From Verrucomicrobiia bacterium (GTDB lineage Bacteria; Verrucomicrobiota; Verrucomicrobiia; JABWAM01), in the NCBI GenBank assembly GCA_013360985.1, contig JABWAM010000155.1:1-5891 (forward strand): DNA of 5,891 nt. The letters run 5' to 3'. The notes beneath the pieces were generated by a model. The model ran no database searches and was not told where the DNA came from. It saw only the letters and a program-made list of their open reading frames with translations. This document shows positions 1 to 5,866 of this stretch, piece by piece (positions within the stretch are counted from its first letter, which is position 1; every line of letters begins with the position of its first letter). Made by a program: the position numbers and the translations under genes.

Positions 1-105
1 TTCGATAAAGGAGTTGGGATGAGGCGTTGGTCATTTCCGGAGGAGGTGACATGAGGAGTGAGGGTTTTTGGATGGGGCTGGCATCGCTCGCGCCAGGGGC
101 GACGA
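1..105. other. Region downstream of xylH: no clear terminator, competing tiny ORFs
   Basis: After the permease stop there is a modest stem (CTGGC/GCCAG, 78-96) with no T-tract on the minus strand, so I see no intrinsic terminator. On the minus strand an ATG at 52 opens a frame to the window edge, encoding MSPPPEMTNASSQLLYR, without a ribosome binding site; it might be the next operon gene. On the plus strand, ATGs at 19 and 51 each follow a good ribosome binding site but open frames of only 11 and 32 codons. None of these can be called with confidence. Confidence 0.3.
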
Positions 106-1233
106 TCAGGCGCGGCCGAGGCGCACATCCATCCAGACCGCCAGGGTGAGCACGAATCCTCGCGCGATGAACTTGATTTCGGGCGAGACCGCCAGGAGCG
201 TCATGCCGTTGAGGAGCGCGGCCATGATGAGCGCGCCGAAGAGGACGCCGGCGACCGTGCCGCGCCCGCCCTTGAGGCTGGCGCCCCCAATCACGCAGGC
301 GGCGATCGCGTCGAGTTCCATCAGGTTGCCCACCGTTGTCGTCGAGGCGCCCGCGTACGCGGTTTGCAGGAAGCCCGTCAGCGCCACGACGCCGCCCAAC
401 GCGGCGAATGCCCCGATGAGAACCGTCTGGACCGGGATCCCCGAGACGAAGGCGGCTTCTTCGTTTCCGCCAATCGCATAAAGGTAGCGCCCAAACGGCG
501 TGTGCTTCGTCAGGAGATGCGCCGCCGTGGCGACCGCGCCCAGGATCAACACCGAGAGCGGAAGCCCGCGGTAGAGGTTCGCCACGATCACAAAAAGGAA
601 GATTCCCTGGCCGGCGACAAACGCCTTGAGGAAAAAAATCTCGAAATCATCCACGTCGAATCCGTGCGCCTGCCGCCGCTTTCGGCTCCGGAGACGGCTC
701 CCGACGAGGGCGAGCGTGACCGCCGCCGCGAGGAGCAGCCCGAGGGACGGAGGCAGCGACCAGGTGGTCAACGCGGCATAAAGGTTCGTGTCGCCGCCGG
801 CCACGACGGGAATGGTGGAGTTGTGGATGACCAGCCAGTGCGCGCCCTTGAAGATGAGCAATCCACCCAGCGTGATGATGAAGGCGGGGATGCGTTCCAC
901 GACGATGAGCGCCCCCATGCCCGTCCAGAGGATGAGGGCGAGGAGGAGGCCGATCCCCATTGCCGCGGGGGCGGGGAGTTGATGTTCGAAGACGAGCACG
1001 GCCGCCAGGCCGCCGATCAACCCCACGCCGCTGCCGACCGAAAGGTCGATGTGCCCCGGCAGGATCACCAGGAGCATCCCGATCGCCAGCACGGCGGTGA
1101 TCGCCAGATCGATCATCAGGATCGACAGGTTGCGCGCGCTCAGGAACGCGGGGTTCATCCACGCGAAGAACGCGCAGATCAGGACGAGGGCGATCCCCAG
1201 AGCAAAATCGCGAAGGAAAGGGGAGGTCTTCAT
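106..1233 (-). CDS. xylH: D-xylose-type ABC transporter permease (XylH-like)
   Basis: A 375-residue inner-membrane permease (BPD_transp_2 family), a little shorter than E. coli XylH. It starts M-K-T-S-P-F-L and has about ten hydrophobic segments. Family motifs are G-H-I-D-L-S-V-G-S (60-68), R-I-P-A-F-I-I-T-L-G-G (114-124), a basic cytoplasmic loop R-S-R-K-R-R (182-187), the ATPase-contacting loop G-R-Y-L-Y-A-I-G-G-N-x-E-A-A (248-261), E-L-D-A-I-A-A-C-V-I-G-G (306-317) and a final A-V-W-M-D (365-369). It forms the sugar channel and pairs with the XylG-like ATPase. Homology begins at this ATG; the open frame upstream to 1398 translates the inverted repeat and is unlikely to be protein. The bases before the ATG (CTTCTTCACTCCG on the coding strand) contain no Shine-Dalgarno, unusual for this operon and probably a result of the cassette just upstream. 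Confidence 0.93.
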   Translation of the reverse strand: MKTSPFLRDFALGIALVLICAFFAWMNPAFLSARNLSILMIDLAITAVLAIGMLLVILPGHIDLSVGSGVGLIGGLAAVLVFEHQLPAPAAMGIGLLLALILWTGMGALIVVERIPAFIITLGGLLIFKGAHWLVIHNSTIPVVAGGDTNLYAALTTWSLPPSLGLLLAAAVTLALVGSRLRSRKRRQAHGFDVDDFEIFFLKAFVAGQGIFLFVIVANLYRGLPLSVLILGAVATAAHLLTKHTPFGRYLYAIGGNEEAAFVSGIPVQTVLIGAFAALGGVVALTGFLQTAYAGASTTTVGNLMELDAIAACVIGGASLKGGRGTVAGVLFGALIMAALLNGMTLLAVSPEIKFIARGFVLTLAVWMDVRLGRA

Positions 1234-1237
1234 CGGA

Positions 1238-1275
1238 GTGAAGAAGGGTCGAGGGTCGGGTGTCGAGTGTTGGGA
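1238..1275 (+). repeat. Left inverted repeat with four GTCGRGN heptads
   Basis: Read on the plus strand, bases 1248-1275 divide into four seven-base units, GTCGAGG, GTCGGGT, GTCGAGT and GTTGGGA, preceded by a purine-rich stretch ending AAGAAGG. The segment pairs with 1706-1743 as an imperfect inverted repeat. Its outer end lies only four bases from the permease start codon, in the position where a ribosome binding site would be expected. Confidence 0.8.
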
Positions 1276-1303
1276 CGGGAGAGAAAGGAGAAGCGGAAGA
1301 ACC

Positions 1304-1687
1304 TCAGAGATTGGCCGGATATGCAGGAGAATCTTCCCGGAACGGGTTATTGGCACGAAGGGTTCCGATGGTCGCGGTGAGAATGCCGATGGCCTCATCC
1401 AGAAGTGCCATGCGCAATTCGACGACTTGAGCTTCGAGCCACGGCTTCATGTGTTGGGAACGCCCCTTCGTTTCGTGGGCGATGTCGAGGAAGCGGATGG
1501 ACTCGGCGCGGCTCAATCGGCCGAAACCTTCCTCGATGTTGGAGCAGACCGAGTCGGCGCTCGCGATTTGCTGCCCGACGAGCGAACGGCAAAGTGGTTG
1601 GCGATGAACCCTCTCCATGTCCGCAACCACGAGGTCGAAAAGCTCGCACGCTTTGCGAACCCCTCTGAAGTCTTCAAGCCCGCTCAT
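1304..1687 (-). CDS. Four-helix-bundle protein of the S23 / 23S rRNA intervening sequence family
   Basis: A 127-residue, almost wholly helical protein of the S23 family (PF05635/TIGR02436). It shows the family pattern: an opening F-R-x-V-R-K-A-x-x-L-x-D helix (7-20), L-V-G-Q-Q-I-A-S-A-D-S-V (36-47), the core S-N-I-E-E-G-F-G-R (49-57; usual form N-I-A-E-G-x-G-R), S-R-A-E-S-I-R-F-L-D-I-A (59-70), and a final long helix. Relatives include proteins encoded in 23S rRNA intervening sequences and Avd, the accessory protein of diversity-generating retroelements; no reverse transcriptase or template repeat is seen here. The molecular role of free-standing members is unsettled. The ATG at 1687 has AAGGAG five bases upstream and overlaps the xylG stop by ATGA. 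The gene interrupts an otherwise standard xylFGH order and lies between inverted repeats, so it is probably acquired cargo rather than a transporter part. Confidence 0.9.
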   Translation of the reverse strand: MSGLEDFRGVRKACELFDLVVADMERVHRQPLCRSLVGQQIASADSVCSNIEEGFGRLSRAESIRFLDIAHETKGRSQHMKPWLEAQVVELRMALLDEAIGILTATIGTLRANNPFREDSPAYPANL

Positions 1688-3258
1688 GATGTCTCCTTCT
1701 GCCTCACTCGGCCCTCGACCCCCGACCCTCGTCCCTTCCTCGCCATGGCTGCGGCCAGGAGCTTTTCCGGCGTCGCTTCGGCGCGGGCAAAGGCGCCGCC
1801 GACGCCTCCTTCGCAGAGCATCAGGATCCGGTCGCTCATCCCCAACAGCTCGGCGAGCTCGCTCGAGGCCAGGACCACGGCGCGCCCCTCCGCGGTGAGG
1901 CGATTCATCCACGCGTAGATTTCGACTTTGGCGCCGACGTCAATTCCGCGCGTGGGTTCGTCGAGAAAGATCACCCGCGGGGCGGCCATGAGCGCCCGAC
2001 CGAGGAGAACTTTCTGCTGGTTGCCGCCCGAAAGCTGGGCGACGGGCGTTTCGAGCGTCGGCGCTTTCACGCGCAGGGAATCGAACCACGCGCGGTTTTC
2101 GCGGTGCTCGCGCGCGTTTTGAAGGAAGCCGTGCGTTGCGAACGCGCGAAGCGACGAAAGGGAGAGGTTGAATCCGACGTCCTGCTCGGGGATCAGGCCG
2201 TAGCGCTTGCGGTCCTCGCTCACGAACGCCAGCCCCTGGCGGAGGGCGTCGGCGGGGTTGGCGGCCCGGAAAGGGCGGCCATCCAGTTCGACTTCGCCCG
2301 CGAGGCGGCGGCCCCATGCGCCGAAAAGATGCCTCAACAATTCGCTGCGTCCGGCGCCCATCAGGCCGCCGATCCCGAGGACTTCGCCAGCCCGCACCTC
2401 GAAGGAGATGTCCCGCAGGAAGGCGCCCTTGCCGCGGGAGGCCTCCGCCGAGAGACGGCGCGCCGTCAGGCGTCGTTCTCCCGGCGGCGAAACGCGTTTG
2501 GGGAAAAGGTCGTGGATCTCGCGTCCGACCATGTGACGGATCACCGCCTGGCGGTCCGTCGCTTTGACGTCGAGCGTGACGACGCTCTCGCCGTCGCGCA
2601 GGACGGTGATCCGATCGGCGATCGAAAAGACTTCGTCGAGCTTGTGGGAGACATAGACGCAGGAGATGCCGCGGCGGCGCAGGTCGCGCAGGATGTCGAG
2701 CAGCGCGGCGACCTCGGTTTCCGTGAGCGCCGCGGTCGGTTCGTCGAGGATGAGGATGCGCGATTCCTTGCGCAGGGCCTTGGCGATTTCGACGAGTTGT
2801 TTCTGGCCGATCCCGAGGCGGCGGACCGGGCTGGCGGGATGGAGGCGGATCCCGAAGTGTTCGAGTTGCGCGCGCGCGTCGCGATAGACCTGATCCCAGT
2901 CCACGAAAAATCCGCGGCGGGGTTCGTCTCCCAGGAAAAGGTTTTCAGCGACGGTCATCTCCTCGACGAGGGCGAGCTCCTGATAGATCACGGCGATGCC
3001 GGCGGCTTCGGCGTCGGCGATGGAGCGAAAGCGCGCGGGGCGATCGCCCACGAAGAGGGTCCCCTCGTAACTGCCGGCGGGGTGAAGGCCGGAAAGCGTC
3101 TTGATGAGCGTGGATTTGCCGGCGCCATTCTCTCCGCAAAGGGCGTGGATCTCGCCGGGGCGCAGGGTGAAGCTGACGCCCTTGAGCGCCGTCACTCCGG
3201 GGAAACGCTTCACGAGGCGTTCCGCCCGCAGCACGGGATGATTCGTCGTGGAGTTCAC
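1684..3258 (-). CDS. xylG: D-xylose-type ABC transporter ATP-binding protein, two fused ATPase domains (XylG-like)
   Basis: A 524-residue cytoplasmic ATPase that powers the importer. The GTG start at 3258 overlaps the xylF TGA by four bases, suggesting translational coupling; homology begins within about ten residues, so the open frame further upstream is not used. Domain 1 has Walker A GENGAGKST (42-50), Q-loop Q93, degenerate signature LGIGQ (148-152), Walker B ILILDEP (168-174) and switch H205. Domain 2 has a degenerate Walker A GLMGAGRSE (298-306), full signature LSGGNQQK (409-416), Walker B VIFLDEP (429-435) and S-S-E (465-467) in place of the switch His. This asymmetry is normal for XylG/RbsA/MglA-type proteins. 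Family homology ends near residue 506; the last 18 residues are G/R-rich and are encoded by the inverted repeat of the downstream cassette. The stop overlaps the next gene by ATGA. Confidence 0.95.
   Translation of the reverse strand: MNSTTNHPVLRAERLVKRFPGVTALKGVSFTLRPGEIHALCGENGAGKSTLIKTLSGLHPAGSYEGTLFVGDRPARFRSIADAEAAGIAVIYQELALVEEMTVAENLFLGDEPRRGFFVDWDQVYRDARAQLEHFGIRLHPASPVRRLGIGQKQLVEIAKALRKESRILILDEPTAALTETEVAALLDILRDLRRRGISCVYVSHKLDEVFSIADRITVLRDGESVVTLDVKATDRQAVIRHMVGREIHDLFPKRVSPPGERRLTARRLSAEASRGKGAFLRDISFEVRAGEVLGIGGLMGAGRSELLRHLFGAWGRRLAGEVELDGRPFRAANPADALRQGLAFVSEDRKRYGLIPEQDVGFNLSLSSLRAFATHGFLQNAREHRENRAWFDSLRVKAPTLETPVAQLSGGNQQKVLLGRALMAAPRVIFLDEPTRGIDVGAKVEIYAWMNRLTAEGRAVVLASSELAELLGMSDRILMLCEGGVGGAFARAEATPEKLLAAAMARKGRGSGVEGRVRQKETS
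1693..1698 (-). promoter_or_regulatory. Ribosome binding site of the S23-family gene
   Basis: AAGGAG lies five bases before the ATG at 1687 and inside the last codons of the xylG-like gene. It decides the start of the S23-family protein and makes independent or coupled translation plausible. A matching AAGGAGA occurs on the opposite strand at 1285-1291, near the same distance from the other end of the cassette. Confidence 0.75.
1706..1743 (-). repeat. Right inverted repeat with four GTCGRGN heptads
   Basis: Read on the minus strand from 1733 to 1706, this holds four seven-base units, GACGAGG, GTCGGGG, GTCGAGG and GCCGAGT, preceded by GCGAGGAAGG. It is the inverted partner of 1238-1275. It lies inside the 3' end of the xylG-like gene and encodes most of the unusual C-terminal tail of that protein. 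Confidence 0.8.
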
Positions 3259-4331
3259 GGCGGGATCGGCGGACGCGCGACGCCGCGGAAGATTTCCTCT
3301 CGACGATGGAATCCGTCGCGGATCACGGTTGCCTCGAGGTTGTCCCGATCCACGGCGACGACCTCGAGGAGCACCGAGGGGACGTCGCGGTTCCCGTTGA
3401 AAATTCCTGCGTTTGCGATGATCGGTTTGCCCGTGGCCAGGGCCACCGCGAGCTCGGCGGCGCGAGGGGCCAGCGCCTTGATCGGTTTGTAAATGGTCAT
3501 TGCCTGCGTTCCTTGGGCGATCCGTTGGCAGGCGACGAGGTCGGCGTCCTGTCCGGTCACGAGGAGGCGTCCCGCAAGTCCCTCTTCGAGGAGGGCCTGA
3601 ATGACGCCGCCGGCCGTGCCGTCGTTCGAGGCGAGCGCGCCCTGGCAATCGAAGCGTTGGCCCTGTCCGCTCTTGGTGATCGCCGCGTTCATGATTTTTT
3701 TCGCGTTCTCGGGCTTCCAGTCCTCGGCCCAGTCTTCGTGGAGGACCTGGATCTCGCCGCGCGCGATCCGCGGCTTCAGCACGCGGTCCTGTCCCTCTTT
3801 AAAGAGAAGCGCATTATGGTCCGTCTTGGAACCGTAGATCCGGACGATGCGCCCTTTGCCGCGCGGCAGATGATCCACGAGATAACGCGCCTGAAGTTCG
3901 CCCACGCGCACGTTGTCGAACGTGACGTAAAGGTCGAGCGGGCAGTCGGTGATCAAGCGGTCGTAGGCGATCACGGGGATGCCCGCCTGATGCGCCATCT
4001 CGACGCCCTTGGCCATCGCCGCCCCGTTGTGCGGGATGATCACCAGCGCGTTCACCTGGCGCGTGATGAGGAAATCCACGTCTTTGACCTGTTGGACGTC
4101 GTCGCCGTTCGCCGATTGGACCAGGACTTCGGCGCCGAGTTCGCGGGCGCGTTTCACGAACAGATCGCGATCCACCTGCCAACGCGCCTCCTTCAGCGTA
4201 TCCATGGAAAGGCCGAGGAGGACCTTCCCCTTGACGACGGCGGGCGTTTCGTTTCCCCGTCGCGCGAGCAACGTCCCGAGCAGCACGCTCAACGCCAGCG
4301 ACAAGACCACGAGGCCGATCCGGACATTCAT
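3255..4331 (-). CDS. xylF: D-xylose-type ABC transporter substrate-binding protein (XylF-like)
   Basis: A 358-residue periplasmic sugar-binding protein of the type 1 periplasmic binding fold (Peripla_BP_4). Residues 5-22 form a hydrophobic N-terminal export segment, but there is no lipobox cysteine and no clear A-x-A cleavage site, so it may stay membrane-anchored. The mature part follows E. coli XylF: G-L-S-M-D (40-44), R-W-Q-x-D-R-D (50-56), V-Q-S-A-N-G (71-76), I-I-P-H-N-G (98-103), A-Y-D-R (122-125), F-D-N (138-140), A-S-N-D-G-T-A-G-G (234-242), G-Q-D-A-D (260-264) and a late V-I-R-D-G-F-H block. These include sugar-contact and hinge segments of the XylF family. The start has a strong AAGGAGG site. 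The stop overlaps the xylG start by GTGA. The family is near certain; xylose itself is likely, but a related pentose is possible. Confidence 0.93.
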   Translation of the reverse strand: MNVRIGLVVLSLALSVLLGTLLARRGNETPAVVKGKVLLGLSMDTLKEARWQVDRDLFVKRARELGAEVLVQSANGDDVQQVKDVDFLITRQVNALVIIPHNGAAMAKGVEMAHQAGIPVIAYDRLITDCPLDLYVTFDNVRVGELQARYLVDHLPRGKGRIVRIYGSKTDHNALLFKEGQDRVLKPRIARGEIQVLHEDWAEDWKPENAKKIMNAAITKSGQGQRFDCQGALASNDGTAGGVIQALLEEGLAGRLLVTGQDADLVACQRIAQGTQAMTIYKPIKALAPRAAELAVALATGKPIIANAGIFNGNRDVPSVLLEVVAVDRDNLEATVIRDGFHRREEIFRGVARPPIPP

Positions 4332-4360
4332 GTTCCTCCTTGAGTTTGCGTTCTTTTCAT
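4328..4360 (-). CDS. Possible 10-codon leader ORF overlapping the xylF start
   Basis: An ATG at 4360 opens a frame encoding MKRTQTQGGT and ending in a TGA that overlaps the xylF ATG by ATGA. The upstream bases (GGGGCGACGAT) give at best a weak ribosome binding site. If translated, it would bring ribosomes to the xylF start by termination-reinitiation. With only ten codons it could be chance, and the codons also contain the xylF ribosome binding site, which constrains the sequence. Confidence 0.25.
   Translation of the reverse strand: MKRTQTQGGT
4335..4341 (-). promoter_or_regulatory. Ribosome binding site of xylF
   Basis: AAGGAGG is followed by a three-base spacer and the ATG at 4331. The site is strong but the spacing is short. 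It lies inside the 10-codon mini-ORF at 4360-4328. Confidence 0.75.
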
Positions 4361-4407
4361 ATCGTCGCCCCGGGCGCGCGCGTCGATTCCGAACCGCGTC
4401 GGAGGGA
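4361..4407 (-). other. Short gap between the UroD-like gene and xylF
   Basis: Together with the mini-ORF region this makes the 76-bp gap between the two genes. It contains a GC-rich stretch (GCGCGCGCCCGGGGCG on the coding strand). I see no convincing promoter or terminator, so read-through from the UroD-like gene into xylF is the simplest reading. Confidence 0.5.
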
Positions 4408-5442
4408 TCAGGCGTACCGCCCCTCGCGGCGCGCGGCTTCGAGAAAGGCGCGCAGGTTGATTTCGGGCGTTCCTGCGGGGATCGCGCAGCCGGCGTTGAG
4501 GACGAAGCGTCCGCCGGGTTTCCACGCGCGGACCAGCGCCGCCGTAACCTCTTCCACGCGCTCCGGCGTGCCGAGGGCGAGGACGCCGCTGGGATCCACG
4601 TTGCCGAAGAGCACGTGGCGCGCGCCGGCGGTGGCCTTGGCCTTCGCGGCGTCGGTTTTGTAATCGAGTTCGAAACCGCACGCGGGATACTGCGCGAAGT
4701 CCTCCAGGATCGCGGTGGTGTTCCCGCAGATGTGGATCACGGTGAAAATGCCGTCGGCCGCCAGCTCGCGAACCAGCCGTTCTTCCCATGGGCGGGCGAA
4801 ACGCCGGTAGATCGCCGGCGAGACGACGTCCGGTCCGGCGAGACTGTCGCCCAACGATGTGAAATGCGCGCCCGCCCGCTTCAGCGCGCGGTGCGTCGCG
4901 AGATGCGTCTGATGGCACACCTCGAGGAGATGCGCGATGGCGGGATGCTCCGGTCGATCCAGGAGATCCATGAGGAATTCTTCGGCGCCCCGCATGAGAC
5001 AGGCCAGGTTGAACGCGCCCTGATCGGCGTTTCCGCGGACCGCGATCTCTTCGCCGACGGTCTCGCGCAGGAGGCGGATCGCCTCGAGGACCGCCGGGAT
5101 TCGCCCGTCCGTTTCGGGGATTGCCGGCCGAAGTTGAAACGCCTCCTCCAGGCGGCGAAGGGCCGGTTCGACGATGCGCCCCGGTTCGCCCGGGGCGCAC
5201 TCGGACTTTGCCCCCATCGCTTCGGCGAGCATCGTCGTGTCGGCGTCGAGAAGGATGCAGTCATGCCCGTACTTTTCCACAGCGTGAAGATGGGCGCGAA
5301 CCATTGCCTTCGGATGGACGCGATAGTCCGCGATCGCCACGTCCGCCTCGCCGCACGCCATGAGGAAGTTGTGGAGGCAGACGGGGACGCGGTCGGGGAC
5401 GCGTCCTTCAAGGACGGTCATGACGCGCTGCAGCGAGTTCAT
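4408..5442 (-). CDS. UroD/MtaA-family (uroporphyrinogen decarboxylase-like) methyltransferase-like protein
   Basis: A 344-residue protein of the uroporphyrinogen decarboxylase superfamily (PF01208). The N-terminus (MNSLQRVMTVLEGRVPDRVP) is the usual opening of UroD/MtaA-like proteins, which is why I start at 5442 although no Shine-Dalgarno precedes that ATG; the frame is open upstream to 5643 and beyond. Visible motifs are H-x-C-G-N (H237, C239), E258-L-D in the barrel, G-N-V-D-P (280-284) and a C-terminal G-C-A-I-P-x-x-T-P block with C319. In MtaA-type corrinoid methyltransferases the His-Cys...Cys trio binds zinc that activates a thiol; true HemE lacks it. This favours a methyl-transfer role over haem synthesis. 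It is cytoplasmic, with no signal or membrane segment. It lies 76 bp upstream of xylF on the same strand, probably in one operon. Substrate unknown; the family call is firm, the function is inferred. Confidence 0.9.
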   Translation of the reverse strand: MNSLQRVMTVLEGRVPDRVPVCLHNFLMACGEADVAIADYRVHPKAMVRAHLHAVEKYGHDCILLDADTTMLAEAMGAKSECAPGEPGRIVEPALRRLEEAFQLRPAIPETDGRIPAVLEAIRLLRETVGEEIAVRGNADQGAFNLACLMRGAEEFLMDLLDRPEHPAIAHLLEVCHQTHLATHRALKRAGAHFTSLGDSLAGPDVVSPAIYRRFARPWEERLVRELAADGIFTVIHICGNTTAILEDFAQYPACGFELDYKTDAAKAKATAGARHVLFGNVDPSGVLALGTPERVEEVTAALVRAWKPGGRFVLNAGCAIPAGTPEINLRAFLEAARREGRYA

Positions 5443-5643
5443 GCGAAGGAAGGAAGGTCCGTTGGAAGCGTGATGCGCTCCGGCGGCGATCGCCTGTTCA
5501 GCGCCGCGGCGAAACGCAGACGGGCTGCCGCCGGCCAGAATGACGCGCGCGCCGCGGGAAGCCAAACGAATTGCTTTTGCGGAGGCCTCCCCAAATCCAC
5601 GGATAAGCTCGATTTTCAGAGAGCAACCCTCCTCATCATCCAT
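5443..5643 (-). other. Open N-terminal extension upstream of the UroD-like gene, resembling a short-chain dehydrogenase N-terminus
   Basis: The frame of the UroD-like gene stays open upstream of its conserved start, with an alternative ATG at 5643 that would add 67 residues. Part of the translation, G-F-G-E-A-S-A-K-A-I-R-L-A-S-R-G-A-R-V-I-L-A-G followed by a helix and A-I-A-A-G-A, looks like the Rossmann beta-alpha-beta opening of a short-chain dehydrogenase. The usual T-G-x-x-x-G-I-G is not intact, and the resemblance stops before any catalytic Y-x-x-x-K. GAGGAGG (5634-5628) lies eight bases before an in-frame CTG at 5619, while neither ATG has a good site. It may be a gene remnant, a real extension, or chance similarity. 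Confidence 0.3.
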
Positions 5644-5662
5644 TGAGGATCGGAGGGGTGGG

Positions 5663-5690
5663 TTGTGTCGAGATTTCAGACTCTCCACAA
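5663..5690 (-). repeat. Leader hairpin with symmetric tandem G-A mismatch
   Basis: On the minus strand the order is TTGTG, GA, GAG, an eight-base loop TCTGAAAT, CTC, GA, CACAA. The two GA dinucleotides face each other, so as RNA this would be a 5-bp stem, a tandem G-A pair and a 3-bp stem. On the plus strand the same positions are C-T mismatches, so the structure favours minus-strand RNA, the operon's own sense. Confidence 0.5.
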
Positions 5691-5702
5691 GAGGGGTACG
5701 AC

Positions 5703-5723
5703 GGCTCGGCCGGCGGCCTCGCC
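5703..5723 (-). repeat. Second leader hairpin with symmetric tandem G-A mismatch
   Basis: On the minus strand the order is GGC, GA, GGCC, loop GCC, GGCC, GA, GCC. It shares with the 5663-5690 hairpin a tandem G-A step between two helices, and lies 12 bases from it. It could be part of a structured leader RNA or of a dispersed palindromic repeat. Confidence 0.5.
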
Positions 5724-5779
5724 CTACCTTTCCACAGTCCATGCTTGGGAAAAATCCGCTTGGTCGCGAAGCGAGGAAG

Positions 5780-5800
5780 GGCGCCGCCGCCGGCGGCGCC
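5780..5800. repeat. GC-only palindrome next to a GCGGCCGC palindrome
   Basis: Ten-base arms GGCGCCGCCG and CGGCGGCGCC are perfectly complementary around a single central C. GCGGCCGC, itself a palindrome, follows directly at 5801-5808. The block can form a very stable hairpin on either strand. There is no T-tract beside it to mark an intrinsic terminator. Confidence 0.6.
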
Positions 5801-5866
5801 GCGGCCGCGGTTTGAGTCCAAAATGTTGCGAGGGCGTCGCATGTTCCTCGACCGAGGATGGACTCC

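Larger units (their letters stand above)
1238..1743 (-). mobile_element. Putative inverted-repeat-bounded cassette carrying the S23-family gene
   Basis: This 506-bp block separates the xylG-like and xylH-like genes and consists of a left inverted repeat, the S23-family gene with its own ribosome binding site, and a right inverted repeat. Bases 1238-1275 and the reverse complement of 1706-1743 match at 29 of 38 positions without gaps, including 11 consecutive matches. No transposase is encoded and I see no convincing target-site duplication, so movement would need help in trans. The call as a mobile unit is inference from the repeat symmetry, the interrupted operon and the altered end of the ATPase. 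The alternative is an old orphan gene with regulatory repeats around it. Confidence 0.45.

Noticed and set aside
74..100. Intrinsic terminator after xylH
   Set aside because: The stem is only five base pairs with a nine-base loop, and the minus strand downstream is A/C-rich rather than T-rich.
58..1380. Long plus-strand open frame of 440 codons
   Set aside because: It is antisense to the XylH-like permease and the S23-family gene, and its translation is a charged, low-complexity chain (R/E/D/H/Q-rich) typical of the complement of GC-rich membrane-protein codons.
1304..1687. Diversity-generating retroelement accessory gene (avd)
   Set aside because: The protein family fits, but no reverse transcriptase, template repeat or variable repeat is present in the window.
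1304..1687. 23S rRNA intervening sequence
   Set aside because: There is no rRNA sequence on either side; the flanks are sugar transporter genes.
1248..1733. CRISPR-like array
   Set aside because: The repeated units are seven bases long, directly abutting, with no spacers, and arranged as two inverted blocks around a gene.
1238..1743. Target-site duplication around the S23 cassette
   Set aside because: Only a three-base CAT is shared near the two ends, which is not beyond chance.
4408..5442. HemE, the haem-pathway uroporphyrinogen decarboxylase
   Set aside because: The H-x-C and late Cys motifs and the sugar-transporter neighbourhood fit the MtaA-like branch better than HemE.
2104..5646. 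Other long plus-strand open frames (2104-3492, 3306-4343, 4009-5646)
   Set aside because: Each lies opposite a well-supported minus-strand gene with clear family motifs, and none shows a recognisable domain.
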